DNA from: Collinsella sp.
GTDB lineage: Bacteria > Actinomycetota > Coriobacteriia > Coriobacteriales > Coriobacteriaceae
Assembly (NCBI GenBank): GCA_018381235.1
Contig: JAGZSF010000003.1
Location: 62,001 to 126,000 of the forward strand
Direction: 5' to 3'
Length of the DNA: 64,000 nucleotides
Made by a program: the position numbers and the translations under genes. The notes beneath the pieces are model-generated. The model worked only from the letters and a program-made list of their open reading frames with translations. It was not told the DNA's origin and did not search any database. Below are positions 33,864 to 42,900 of the stretch, one piece after another (the first letter of the stretch is position 1; each line of letters opens with the position of its first letter).

Positions 33864-36317
33864 ATGGCTGAGCAACTTTCGCTGTTTGGTTCGCCTGAAC
33901 CCGAGCGGGCTCCGGTGAAGCCTGTGCCTGCCGCTGCCTCGGCTCAGCCTAAGCCTGCACCCGAACCCGTCACCGCCTATGCGAGCGTGGTCCTCGACAT
34001 CCCGACGCGTGCGCTGTCCGAGCCGTTTGCTTATGGCATTCCCCGGTCCTTTGCTAACGAGGCGCAGATCGGATCCACGGTCCTGGTCCACTTTGGTAAC
34101 CGTGCGGCCGCGGGCTATATCGTCGACATTGCGCCTGATCTGGGCGACCTGCAGGGCAACAACGCCCTCGAACCCGCGCGCATTAAAGCCATCGAGGCTA
34201 TCCTCAGCAAACCGCTCTTTACCGCCGAGGCTGCCCGCATCGCGCGCTGGATGAGCCGTGAGTATGTTGCGACGCTTACCGAGTGCCTGCGCCTGTTCTT
34301 GCCCCCGGGCGGCAGCCCGCGTGTGGTCAAGGGCGACGACGGCGTGTGGGCCGTTGAGCGCCCCGCCGTCAAACCCATCCAAAACCGCTGGGTCATGCTC
34401 ACGCCCGAGGGCTTCGACTATACGCCGCCCAAGACCGCGGTCCGCCAGCGTCAGCTCATCGAGGCGCTCCAGTGCGGCCCGGTCACGACGCGCGACCTCA
34501 ACCTTCTCTATAACAGCATGTCGGCGACCATCAAGTCGCTCGAAAGGCGCGGCGTCGTGGTGGTGGAGGAGCGCCGTGCTTGGCGTGGCTGCAGCGAGCA
34601 GACCACGCTGTCCTCGGCAAGCGGCAAGGCGCCGGTCTCCCTTACCAACGGCCAGCAACAGGCACTCGCGCAGATTGAGCGCGCCCGTCTGGACGCTCAT
34701 GGCGACGTGGTGCTGGTCGACGGCGTCACCGGCTCCGGCAAAACCGAGGTCTACCTCTCCGCCATTGAGCGCGTACTCGCAGCCGGCCGCTCAGCCTGCG
34801 TGCTTGTGCCCGAGATCTCGCTGACGGCCCAGACCGTCGGCCGTTTCCGCTCGCGCTTTGGCGAAACGGTTGCGGTCTTCCACTCGCGCCTTTCGGCCGG
34901 TGAACGCTTGGACCAATGGGATATGGTCGCCAGCGGTGCCGCGCGCGTGGTCGTGGGCGCCCGCTCGGCGCTCTTTTGCCCGCTCAGCGACTTGGGCCTT
35001 ATCATCATCGACGAGGAGCACGAGACCAGTTACAAGCAGGGTTCCAGCCCGCGCTACTATGCGCGCGAAGTGGCGGCCGAGATGGCGCGTCGCTATCGCT
35101 GCCCGCTCGTGCTGGGCTCGGCCACGCCTTCTGCCGAGGCCCTCGATCGCTGCCGCCGCGGCACGTATAACGGTGTCACCTGGACGCGCGTCGAGATGCC
35201 CGAGCGCCCGGGACACGCCGTGCTGCCGACTGTCCTCATTGCCGACCTGCGCCGCGAGTTCTCGCATGGTAGCCGCTCCATGTTCTCTAAACCGCTGATG
35301 GAAGGCCTGGAGCGTGTGGTCGAGCGCCGCGAAAAGGCCGTGCTGCTGCATAACCGCCGTGGCTTTGCGCCGTTCTTGATGTGCCGCGAGTGCGGATGCG
35401 TCCCCACCTGCAATCACTGCTCCACCGCGCTTACGTATCACGAGCGCACGCACACGCTTCAATGTCACACCTGCGGTTCGTCTTGGCGCGTGCAGCCGTA
35501 TCCTGCGCGCACGAGTCGCTGCCCCAAGTGCGGCAGCCGTTACCTGGCAAAAATGGGTCTGGGCACTCAGCAGATCGAGGACGCACTGCACCAGTTGCTT
35601 CCCGAGGACGTCGCCATTATTCGCATGGATGCCGATTCCACGCGCGGCAAGGATGCACACAAAAAGCTGCTCGAGCAGTTCGATGCCGCCGATTGCGCCG
35701 TGTTGCTGGGCACCCAAATGATCGCAAAGGGTCTCGACTTTCCCGAGGTCACGCTCGTAGGCGTGGTCAATGCCGACTTCGCCCTCAAGCTGCCCGACTT
35801 TCGCGCAGGGGAGCGCGCCTACGACCTGCTGGAACAGGTGGCGGGCCGTGCCGGTCGCGGCGATCGCCCCGGCGAGGTGATCATCCAGACCTACCTGCCC
35901 GAGGACCCGGTCATCCGCGCCGTCGCCGAGCACGACCGCTCGATTTTTACCGACTACGACCTGGACCAGCGCCGCGACGCGCTGTACCCGCCGTTTGTTC
36001 GCCTGGTCAACATCTTGGTATGGTCGGCGAACCGAGACGACGCGCAGGACTACATCGGCCGCATCGCGAAGCTCCTCAAGCGCCGCTGGCATGCCGCCGC
36101 GCCCGACTTTTTGCGGGCGGGGAGCGCCGTGCCTCAGGTGCTGGGCCCGGCTTCATGTGTAATCGAGAGAGCCAAGGACCGTTACCGCTTCCATCTGCTT
36201 GTAAAGTCGCCGGTAGGGTACCATGTCTCTGATGATATCGACGCCTGCCTCAAAGAGGTGGGCTCTGTGCGCGGCGTGAGCGTGAGCGTTGACGTCGACG
36301 CCTATGATTTGATGTAA
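33864..36317 (+). CDS. priA: primosomal protein N' (replication restart helicase PriA)
   Basis: An 817-residue superfamily 2 helicase. The N-terminal 3'-DNA-binding domain (about residues 35-130: VVLDIPTRALSEPFAYGIPR) is followed by Walker A VTGSGKTEVYL, DEAH-type box LIIIDEEHETSYKQ, and a zinc region with eight cysteines from CRECGCVPTCNHC to CPKCGSRYL. Helicase motifs V and VI are in GTQMIAKGLDFPEVT and EQVAGRAGRGDRPG. It reloads the replisome at stalled forks. A 40-residue Pro/Ala/Lys-rich N-terminus precedes the fold. ATG 33864 has AGGAGG upstream. It is followed by def after 18 bases. Confidence 0.96.
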   Translation: MAEQLSLFGSPEPERAPVKPVPAAASAQPKPAPEPVTAYASVVLDIPTRALSEPFAYGIPRSFANEAQIGSTVLVHFGNRAAAGYIVDIAPDLGDLQGNNALEPARIKAIEAILSKPLFTAEAARIARWMSREYVATLTECLRLFLPPGGSPRVVKGDDGVWAVERPAVKPIQNRWVMLTPEGFDYTPPKTAVRQRQLIEALQCGPVTTRDLNLLYNSMSATIKSLERRGVVVVEERRAWRGCSEQTTLSSASGKAPVSLTNGQQQALAQIERARLDAHGDVVLVDGVTGSGKTEVYLSAIERVLAAGRSACVLVPEISLTAQTVGRFRSRFGETVAVFHSRLSAGERLDQWDMVASGAARVVVGARSALFCPLSDLGLIIIDEEHETSYKQGSSPRYYAREVAAEMARRYRCPLVLGSATPSAEALDRCRRGTYNGVTWTRVEMPERPGHAVLPTVLIADLRREFSHGSRSMFSKPLMEGLERVVERREKAVLLHNRRGFAPFLMCRECGCVPTCNHCSTALTYHERTHTLQCHTCGSSWRVQPYPARTSRCPKCGSRYLAKMGLGTQQIEDALHQLLPEDVAIIRMDADSTRGKDAHKKLLEQFDAADCAVLLGTQMIAKGLDFPEVTLVGVVNADFALKLPDFRAGERAYDLLEQVAGRAGRGDRPGEVIIQTYLPEDPVIRAVAEHDRSIFTDYDLDQRRDALYPPFVRLVNILVWSANRDDAQDYIGRIAKLLKRRWHAAAPDFLRAGSAVPQVLGPASCVIERAKDRYRFHLLVKSPVGYHVSDDIDACLKEVGSVRGVSVSVDVDAYDLM

Positions 36318-36335
36318 CAACCCGAAAGGATGGCC

Positions 36336-36872
36336 ATGGAAGCCAACGGAATCGTACTGTCGCCCGACCCTCGTCTGCGCCAGGAGTGCGCCGTCATCGA
36401 AGAGATCACCCCGGCGATCGAGGCGCTTGCCGAGAAGATGAAGAAGATGATGTTCGAGAACGGCGGTTGCGGCCTGGCTGCCCCGCAGATCGGCGAGCTC
36501 ATTCAGCTCGTCACCATCGACTGCGACTACAGCGACAAGAACGACTACGACCCCTACGTGTTCATCAACCCTGTCATTGTTGAGCAGAGTGACCATCTTG
36601 TGCCCTTTAGCGAGGGCTGCCTTTCCATTCCTGGCATTAGCTGCGAGATTGAGCGTCCCGATCATGTCGTCGTCGAGGCGTACGACTTGGACGCCAACCT
36701 GATTCGCTATGAGGCTTCGGGCGACCTGTTCTGCGTGTGCCTGCAGCACGAGATCGATCACCTGCACGGTAACACCATGTTCGAGCGACTGAAGCCGATG
36801 CAGAGGCTCAAGGCAGTCAAGGAGTACCAGGACGCCCTGGCCCGCGGCGCTCGACCGGGCGAGACGGAGTAG
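36336..36872 (+). CDS. def: peptide deformylase Def
   Basis: A 178-residue metalloenzyme with the three family motifs: GCGLAAPQIG, EGCLSIPG (metal-ligand Cys) and HEIDHLHG (two His ligands and catalytic Glu). It removes the formyl group from nascent proteins; the substrate is produced by Fmt, encoded next. Two ATGs are close (36330 and 36336); AAAGG directly abuts the first, so the second, 6 bases away, is preferred. First position variants do not affect the fold. Confidence 0.96.
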   Translation: MEANGIVLSPDPRLRQECAVIEEITPAIEALAEKMKKMMFENGGCGLAAPQIGELIQLVTIDCDYSDKNDYDPYVFINPVIVEQSDHLVPFSEGCLSIPGISCEIERPDHVVVEAYDLDANLIRYEASGDLFCVCLQHEIDHLHGNTMFERLKPMQRLKAVKEYQDALARGARPGETE

Positions 36873-36889
36873 GTTTGTCCGTCACCGGG

Positions 36890-36965
36890 GCGCCCGCCTA
36901 TATCATCCCGTGCTCAAACATTCTCGCTGCGCTGCGAAACTGCGCGCGGGACGATATGTGGGCGC
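36890..36965. repeat. imperfect palindrome after def
   Basis: Left arm GCGCCCGCCTATATCATCCCG (around 36890-36910) pairs with CGGGACGATATGTGGGCGC (36947-36965) with a few mismatches; the centre is also self-complementary in part. It occupies the first half of the 325-bp gap 36873-37197. No convincing gene is in the gap; its second half holds the terminator at 37056. Confidence 0.5.
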
Positions 36966-37055
36966 TCAGCACCGGGGACTGCGTTGTTCTGGCTCGGTTC
37001 GCCCGGGTGCCGTTGGGCCAGGGAGGGGCGTCTTCGCTGATAATTGCTTTGCTGA

Positions 37056-37095
37056 AAGAGCTGCTTTTATTGCGGCTCTTTCTTTGGTTTTGGGT
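37056..37095 (+). terminator. intrinsic terminator before fmt
   Basis: AAAGAGCTGC (about 37057-37065) pairs with GCGGCTCTTT (37073-37082), one G-U pair, loop TTTTATT; T-rich sequence (CTTTGGTTTTGGG) follows. It probably closes the priA-def transcript. Confidence 0.7.
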
Positions 37096-37197
37096 ATATT
37101 TGTTCTTGTTGAATTGTTATTGCGGATGGGCTGGTGACTCGGCTTTTCGCTGTTAATTTGTAGCCGTCTCGGCTTTGGTTGAGGGGAGACGTTCTTT

Positions 37198-38118
37198 ATG
37201 CGTATTGTTTTTATGGGTACGCCTGATTTTGCTGTGCCTTCGCTGGTTTCGCTTGTTGAGGCTGGCAATGAGATTGCGCTTGTTGTTACTCGTCCTGATG
37301 CTGTTCGTGGGCGTGGTAAGAAGCTTGAGCCGTCTCCTGTTAAGGCTAAAGCGCTTGAGCTTGGTCTGCCCGTTGTTGAGGCTAATCGTATGACGCCTGA
37401 GGTTGTTGAGGCTCTCCAAGCTGCGCAAGCCGATATCTTCTGTGTGGCTGCTTATGGCTGCATTTTGCCTGATGACGTGCTGCATATGGCGCCGCTTGGT
37501 ATTGTGAATGTTCATGCGTCCTTGCTGCCTCGTTGGCGTGGGGCTGCTCCTATTCAGCGTGCGATTCTCGCTGGTGATGAGGTTGCTGGCGTTTCTATTA
37601 TGCGTATTGGACATGGCGTTGATACCGGCGCTTATTGTGCCCAGGCGTCTACGTCTGTTGCCGGTAAGCATGCCGAGGCGCTCACGATGGAGCTTGGTGA
37701 GCTTGGCGGCAAACTGCTTGCCGATACGCTTCCTTCTCTTGCCGATGGCACCGCCGTGTGGACTGAACAGGATGAGGCGCTCGTTACCCATGCTGCCAAG
37801 ATTTCCAAGCTGGAGATGCGTCTGGATCCGCAGATGGCTGCGCTCGATTGCGTGCGTCATGTGCTCGCTTCGTCCGATACCGCGCCTGCCCGATGCGTGA
37901 TTGCCGGCAAGACCGTGCGCGTGCTCGATGCTGCACCGGCCGATGTCTCGCTTGGCGAGGGCGCTGTTGACGTTAAGAACAAGCGTGTTTACCTGGGTCT
38001 TTCCGATGGCTCGGTTGAGTTGCTCGAGGTTAAGCCCGATGGTAAGCGTGCTATGGCCGCTTCTGCTTGGGCTGCTGGCCTGCAGGGCGCCGATCTTATC
38101 TGGGGTGTTTTGTCATGA
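37198..38118 (+). CDS. fmt: methionyl-tRNA formyltransferase Fmt
   Basis: A 306-residue enzyme: RIVFMGTPDFAVPSLVSLV at the start, VAAYGCILP, and the active-site block NVHASLLPRWRGAAPIQRAI with conserved Asn, His and, later, the Asp in GVDTGAY. It formylates initiator Met-tRNA; the def gene next to it encodes the matching deformylase. Codon use differs from neighbours: GTT, GCT, CTT and CGT dominate where the rest of the window prefers C- or G-ending codons. ATG 37198 has GGGGAG upstream. The stop overlaps rsmB (ATGA). Confidence 0.95.
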   Translation: MRIVFMGTPDFAVPSLVSLVEAGNEIALVVTRPDAVRGRGKKLEPSPVKAKALELGLPVVEANRMTPEVVEALQAAQADIFCVAAYGCILPDDVLHMAPLGIVNVHASLLPRWRGAAPIQRAILAGDEVAGVSIMRIGHGVDTGAYCAQASTSVAGKHAEALTMELGELGGKLLADTLPSLADGTAVWTEQDEALVTHAAKISKLEMRLDPQMAALDCVRHVLASSDTAPARCVIAGKTVRVLDAAPADVSLGEGAVDVKNKRVYLGLSDGSVELLEVKPDGKRAMAASAWAAGLQGADLIWGVLS

Positions 38119-39515
38119 GCAAGCTGTCTCCCGCGCGCAAACTTGCGCTCGATGTGCTCATGGAGGCCGATCGCCGCGGTATGTATGCGCGCGACGTGCT
38201 GTCCTCTCGCGCATCTGCCAAGGCTATTGACCAGTGCGATTCCGCTTTTGCCGCTCGTTTGGCACTGGGCGTTGCGGCTACCCAGGGTATTTTGGACGAG
38301 CTGCTCGATCAGTTTCTTGATAAGCCTAAAAAGGTTGCGCCGCGTGTTCGCATGGCGCTTCGTATCTCGGCCTTCGAGATGCTCTATCTACATACGCCTG
38401 GCCGCGTCGCCGTAAGTCAGGGTGTTGAGCTGGTTCGCTGCGGCGCTAAGTCCGCCGCTGGCTTGGCCAATGCCGTGCTGCATAAGGTTGCGGACAATGT
38501 TGAGGACTTTGCCACGGCGTCCGATGTAGATGAGTCTGAGCGACGCCTGGTTCGTCTGTCGCGCCTGATGGGCCTGCCGCGCTGGCTGTGCGCTCGTATT
38601 ATGGCGTCGTTTGACACGCCAGAGGGTGCGCTTAACTTTGCCGGCAATCTGGCCCCCGCGCCGCTGGCCCTGCATGAGAACGCCTTTGCGACCAAGCTCG
38701 ATCCGTATATCTCGCAGCTCGTCGCGCCTGTCTTTCCGGGCTGTCATGCCCCGGTTGATGCGCAGGTTACCGTTGCTTCGGGTGTGTTTGAGCGTGCTGC
38801 CGCGGTGGCATCTGATCTCAACGCGCAGCTTATCGCCACAGCTGCCACGCGCCCTGGAAGCTGCCTTGAGATTGGTGCCGGTCGTGGCACCAAGACCTAT
38901 GTGATGATGTGCCAGGCCAAGCGTGCGGGCTATGAGCGTCAGCATACGGCGCTCGATCTGCATGATCGCAAGTGCGATCTGAATCTCGCTCGCCTGCATA
39001 AGGCCGGTATTCAGGGCGTTCGTACGGTTTCGGGTGATGCCTGCGAGCTTGATGAAGTCCTGACGTCTTTTGATGCCATGCTTGGCAAGCCGGTTAAGTT
39101 CGACACGGTCTTTATCGATGCGCCGTGCTCTGGCACCGGAACCATGCGTCGTCATCCCGAGATTCCGTGGCGCCTGACCGAAAAGGATGTGACGGTTGAG
39201 CTGCCCAAACTGCAGCTGACGATGCTCAAGGAAGCTGCCGCGCGCGTGGCTGCCGGCGGCGAGCTCATCTACGCGACGTGCTCGGTCTTCGACGAGGAGA
39301 ACACGCAGGTGGTGGATGCTTTCCTGAACTCTCCCGAGGGCGCCGGCTTTAGCGTGGCGCCGCTCTCCGAAGCACAGATTCTGCAACTCCCCGAGTTCGA
39401 TCAGGCCAAGAAGCTCGTTTCCGTACGCCAGAACGATCGAGGCCTCTTCCAAAGCGTGCCGGTAAACGCCGATTCCTACGACGGTCACTTCTGCGCCAGA
39501 CTGGTCCGCAAGTAA
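38115..39515 (+). CDS. rsmB: 16S rRNA (cytosine-967-C5)-methyltransferase RsmB-like
   Basis: A 466-residue protein with an N-terminal NusB-like RNA-binding domain (about residues 1-140, ARKLALDVLMEADRRGMYAR) and a C-terminal RsmB/NOP Rossmann methylase. The latter has SAM motif CLEIGAGRGTKTYVM, FIDAPCSGTGTMRRHPEIPW and YATCSVFDEENTQVV, carrying the two conserved Cys of m5C methylases. The start ATG 38115 overlaps the fmt stop, the common fmt-rsmB gene pair. The first half shares the T-ending codon bias of fmt, which fades towards the 3' end. Confidence 0.93.
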   Translation: MSKLSPARKLALDVLMEADRRGMYARDVLSSRASAKAIDQCDSAFAARLALGVAATQGILDELLDQFLDKPKKVAPRVRMALRISAFEMLYLHTPGRVAVSQGVELVRCGAKSAAGLANAVLHKVADNVEDFATASDVDESERRLVRLSRLMGLPRWLCARIMASFDTPEGALNFAGNLAPAPLALHENAFATKLDPYISQLVAPVFPGCHAPVDAQVTVASGVFERAAAVASDLNAQLIATAATRPGSCLEIGAGRGTKTYVMMCQAKRAGYERQHTALDLHDRKCDLNLARLHKAGIQGVRTVSGDACELDEVLTSFDAMLGKPVKFDTVFIDAPCSGTGTMRRHPEIPWRLTEKDVTVELPKLQLTMLKEAAARVAAGGELIYATCSVFDEENTQVVDAFLNSPEGAGFSVAPLSEAQILQLPEFDQAKKLVSVRQNDRGLFQSVPVNADSYDGHFCARLVRK

Positions 39516-39521
39516 CTACTA

Positions 39522-39588
39522 AGTTGCGGTGAAATAGGGATTGAAAAGCCGCTTCTACCCGCCAAACAGTCCTTATTTCACCGCAACT
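39522..39588. repeat. palindromic intergenic repeat, copy 2 (AAGTTGCGGTGAA family)
   Basis: Arms AGTTGCGGTGAAATA (39522-39536) and TATTTCACCGCAACT (39574-39588) are complementary over 15 bp. The outer sequences match the copy at 23238-23306 while the 37-base centre differs. It directly follows the rsmB stop and could double as its transcript end. Confidence 0.7.
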
Positions 39589-39612
39589 CATAGAGCCACC
39601 TATAGCGCAAAG

Positions 39613-39650
39613 AATCAGCCCCGCGATCGATGTCGGTCGCGGGGCTGATT
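39613..39650 (-). terminator. hairpin after the zinc-ribbon gene
   Basis: Perfect 14-bp arms AATCAGCCCCGCGA (39613-39626) and TCGCGGGGCTGATT (39637-39650) sit 6 bases past the stop of the leftward zinc-ribbon gene; the minus strand continues with CTTTG. It may serve both converging transcripts. Confidence 0.75.
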
Positions 39651-39655
39651 GGTTC

Positions 39656-39892
39656 CTAGTGGCTATGCGGGCAGTTGGCGCAGCAGCCGCTGGTGGCGCT
39701 GGTGCTGGAGCCGCCGCTTCGCTGGTCGGTGTTGTAGAAACCGCTACCCTCAAATTTAATGCCGCTGGCCGAGAACGTCTTGGCCGCCGGGGCACCGCAG
39801 CTGGGGCACACGACCTCGGGAGTCTCGGACATGGGATGCTCAACCTCAAACACGTTGCCGCAGCTCGAGCACTTGTAATCGTAGCGCGCCAT
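39656..39892 (-). CDS. FmdB-family zinc-ribbon protein
   Basis: A 78-residue protein. ARYDYKCSSCGNVFEVEHPM and VVCPSCGAPAAKTF give the paired CxxC knuckles of the FmdB/regulatory zinc-ribbon family; the rest is Gly/Ser-rich and ends SGCCANCPHSH, a second Cys/His cluster that may bind metal. Family members are small and of poorly defined function, named from formamidase regulation. AAGGAAG is upstream of ATG 39892. It is converging with rsmB and terminated by the hairpin at 39613-39650. Confidence 0.88.
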   Translation of the reverse strand: MARYDYKCSSCGNVFEVEHPMSETPEVVCPSCGAPAAKTFSASGIKFEGSGFYNTDQRSGGSSTSATSGCCANCPHSH

Positions 39893-39980
39893 AATACTTC
39901 CTTTTCAGCACAAAGCGGGCAGATTACTCTGCCCGCAAAAATTCAAACGTCTGTAACTGTACCCTATATCGGGGGTTTTA

Positions 39981-42900
39981 TCACGCTTCGCCCCAGAATC
40001 TATGGGTGTTGCGCAGGAGCTGTGCAGTTTTACCTTCGGCGGCCGCAACGTCCACCTCATCGGCCTGCCAGGTCCAGTTGCCCGTGGCGACACCCGGCAC
40101 GTTCATGCGCGCATCGTCGCCTAGCCCCAGGATGTCCTGTAGCGGCATCATCACCAGTGGGGCATCGCTTGCTAGCGCGTCGCTCATCAGCTTGGCTGCC
40201 ACCTCAACACCGCTCGGCTCATCGCCGCCGGCATAGGAGCGCGTGCACCAACCGGCGAGCGTCGACGTGTCGTGCGTCGAGGTGTACAGAATCTTGCCCG
40301 GCGTGGGATGCACGCCGCAGCGGACGTCGTAATCGCTAAACTCCAGCACGTCCATGCCGGGAAAGCCGCAGGTCGAAGCCATGGCGCGAACGCCGGGCGT
40401 CAGGTAGCCCAGGTCCTCGGCGATAAAGTTGAGCGGCCCCAGCTCGTCATAGGCAGTCTGGAACAGGTCCTTGCCCGGGCCCGCCAGCCAGCGGCCGTCG
40501 GCGCAGGCCTTACCTGCGGGAATGCTAAAGTAGCTGTGGAATCCCAGGAAGTGGTCCAGGCGCACGCGGTCGTAGAGCGAGAACGCGCGACGCAGACGGT
40601 CCATCCACCAGCGGTAGCCGTTCTCCTTCATGTGATCCCAACGGAAGGTGGGGTTGCCCCACACCTGGCCCTCGGGCGCAAAATTGTCGGGCGGCGCGCC
40701 GGAAATCTCAATCGCCTTGCCGGTATCGGACAGCCAGAAGTTCTCGGGCTCGCTCCACGCATCGGCCGAATCGTCCGAAACGTACATAGGAATGTCGCCG
40801 ATGACCTCGATGCCCTTCTTGTGCGCGTAGTTCATGAGCTCGCACCAGGCCAGGTCAAAGCGGTACTGCATGTACGCCTGCAGCTCTGCCTCGTCGTGGA
40901 AACGCGTGTCGTCAATCAGATGCTCGTTGTAGCGCGCGACATCGGCCGGCCAATCGTGACGCGATTCGCCTTCAAAGTACTTCTTGACGGCCATGTAGAC
41001 GCAGTACTTCTCGAGCCAATCGGCGTTGCGATGCTTAAACGCCGTGTAGAGCGGGTCTGCATCCTCGCCGCCACGGGCCTTCCAAGTTTCAAAGTCGGCC
41101 GCCAGCTCCTCTTGGCTTTCGGGCAGCAGGTCAATATTGCCCGCAAAGGCCGAAGGCCCAGCGTAAGGGGAGCGGAAGAAGTCCGTCGGGTTGACAGGAA
41201 GAACCTGCCAGTAGCGCATGCCCATAGCGGCCAGATGGTCGATAAAGCGACGCGTGGGTGCACCGATCGTGCCGGGCTTGCCGTCGTCGGTGGGCACCGA
41301 GGTGATATGGCACACAACGCCCGCGCCGTGATCGAGCGGCTCCTGCAGGCGCTGCTCGGCATGGTGATAGATGATCGACGAGCCCAGCGGATACAGATCG
41401 AGCGTGACCGTTCCGTTGTGGATCTCGCACTCGTGACCGCTGATCACGTCGCTTGCGCATTCGCCGAGCGCCGGAATCGTCACGCGGTGCGAATTGCGCA
41501 GGCTGCGGTTGATGATAACCGTCGCGGACTCGCCATCCTTGCCGGTGCGGTTGTATGCCAGCACCTCGTCGTTGAGCGCGAAGGCCTTGATCTCGCCGTC
41601 GATCATAAAGGGCAGCGCGCGGCGTACGGCGGAGGCGTTCTTGATAATAGCCAGCGTGTCGAAGTCGTGCAGTTGGTCCTTGGTCGGCAGGGTGCGGCGG
41701 TTTCCCGGATCGGTTAGGCCCTCCAGGCCGTACTCGTCGCCGTAGTAGATCGAAGGCACGCCGGGGAAGGTCATCTGCATGAGCGTGGCGAGCCAAAAGC
41801 GGCTCTTGGCCAAGCCCATCGAGTTCTCGTCCAGGCGCCATTTGCTGCGCTCGCACTCGGGCAGCTGCGACTCGTCGGGGCCGTCACCGAGTACCGAGAT
41901 GATACGTGGGCGGTCGTGGCTCGAAAGCAGATTGAGCGCGCAGGACAATGCCTCGCTCGGGTAGTTTTCGCGCAGGGTTTCGATATCCTCGGCTGCCTGG
42001 TAGGCGTTCTTGTATCCCATCAGAAAGCCGATGACCATGTCACGGAAGGGATAATCCATAGCAGAGTCCAGCTCGGAGCCCTGCAGGTAGCGGCGCAGAT
42101 GGCCGTAGCTAATCTTGTTGGAGGCGTCTTCCCAGACTTCGCCGAGCAACAGTGCATCGGGCTTTTCGGCAACTACGGCCTTTTTGATCTCGGCCAGGAA
42201 GTCGTCGGAAAGCTCGTCAGCGACGTCCAAGCGCCAACCATGGGCACCGGCACGTAGCCATTTACGGATCACGCCGTCCTTGCCCAGGAACCTCTCGCGC
42301 ACCAGCTCGGACTTCTCGTTGATGGCTGGCATGTTGCCCACGCCCCACCAGCAGTCGTACGAGCCGTCCTCGTGGAAGGTAAACGCATCGCGCCACGGCG
42401 AATCCTCGCTCTGCCAGGCACCCACGCCCGGGTAGTTGCCGTAGCGGTTGAAATAGATCGAGTCGTCGCCCGTGTGGTTGAAGACGCCGTCCAGGATGAT
42501 GGAGATGCCCAGCTTCTCGGCTGCCTGGCACAGCTCGGTAAAGTCCTGCTCGGTGCCCAGAATCGGGTCAATCTTGGTGTAGTCGGCCGTGTCGTAGCGG
42601 TGGTTGCTTGCGGCTTCGAAAATGGGGTTGAGGTAGATGGCTGTAAAGCCTAGCTCGGCGATGCGGGGCAGGTCTTCCTGGATGCCCTTGAGCGAGCCGC
42701 CGTAGAAGTCCCAGGTCTTGATGGAGCCGTCCTCGGCGCGCTCGTACACGGGCGGCTCGTTCCAGTCCTCGACCATCCGGCGCTGAATGCCCTTGCGCGG
42801 TTTTTCGAGTTGGGCCATTGTGCGCTCGCGCCAATGCTCGTCACGGGCGTAGCGGTCGGGGAAGATTTGGTAGACCATGCCGCGCTCGTACCAAGTGGGG

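Noticed and set aside
36875..37156. 93-codon frame between def and fmt
   Set aside because: It runs through an imperfect palindrome and a terminator hairpin and has no recognisable features.
37153..37860. 235-codon antisense frame opposite fmt
   Set aside because: It mirrors the T-ending codons of fmt, has no start context or domain, and fmt is an unambiguous essential gene.
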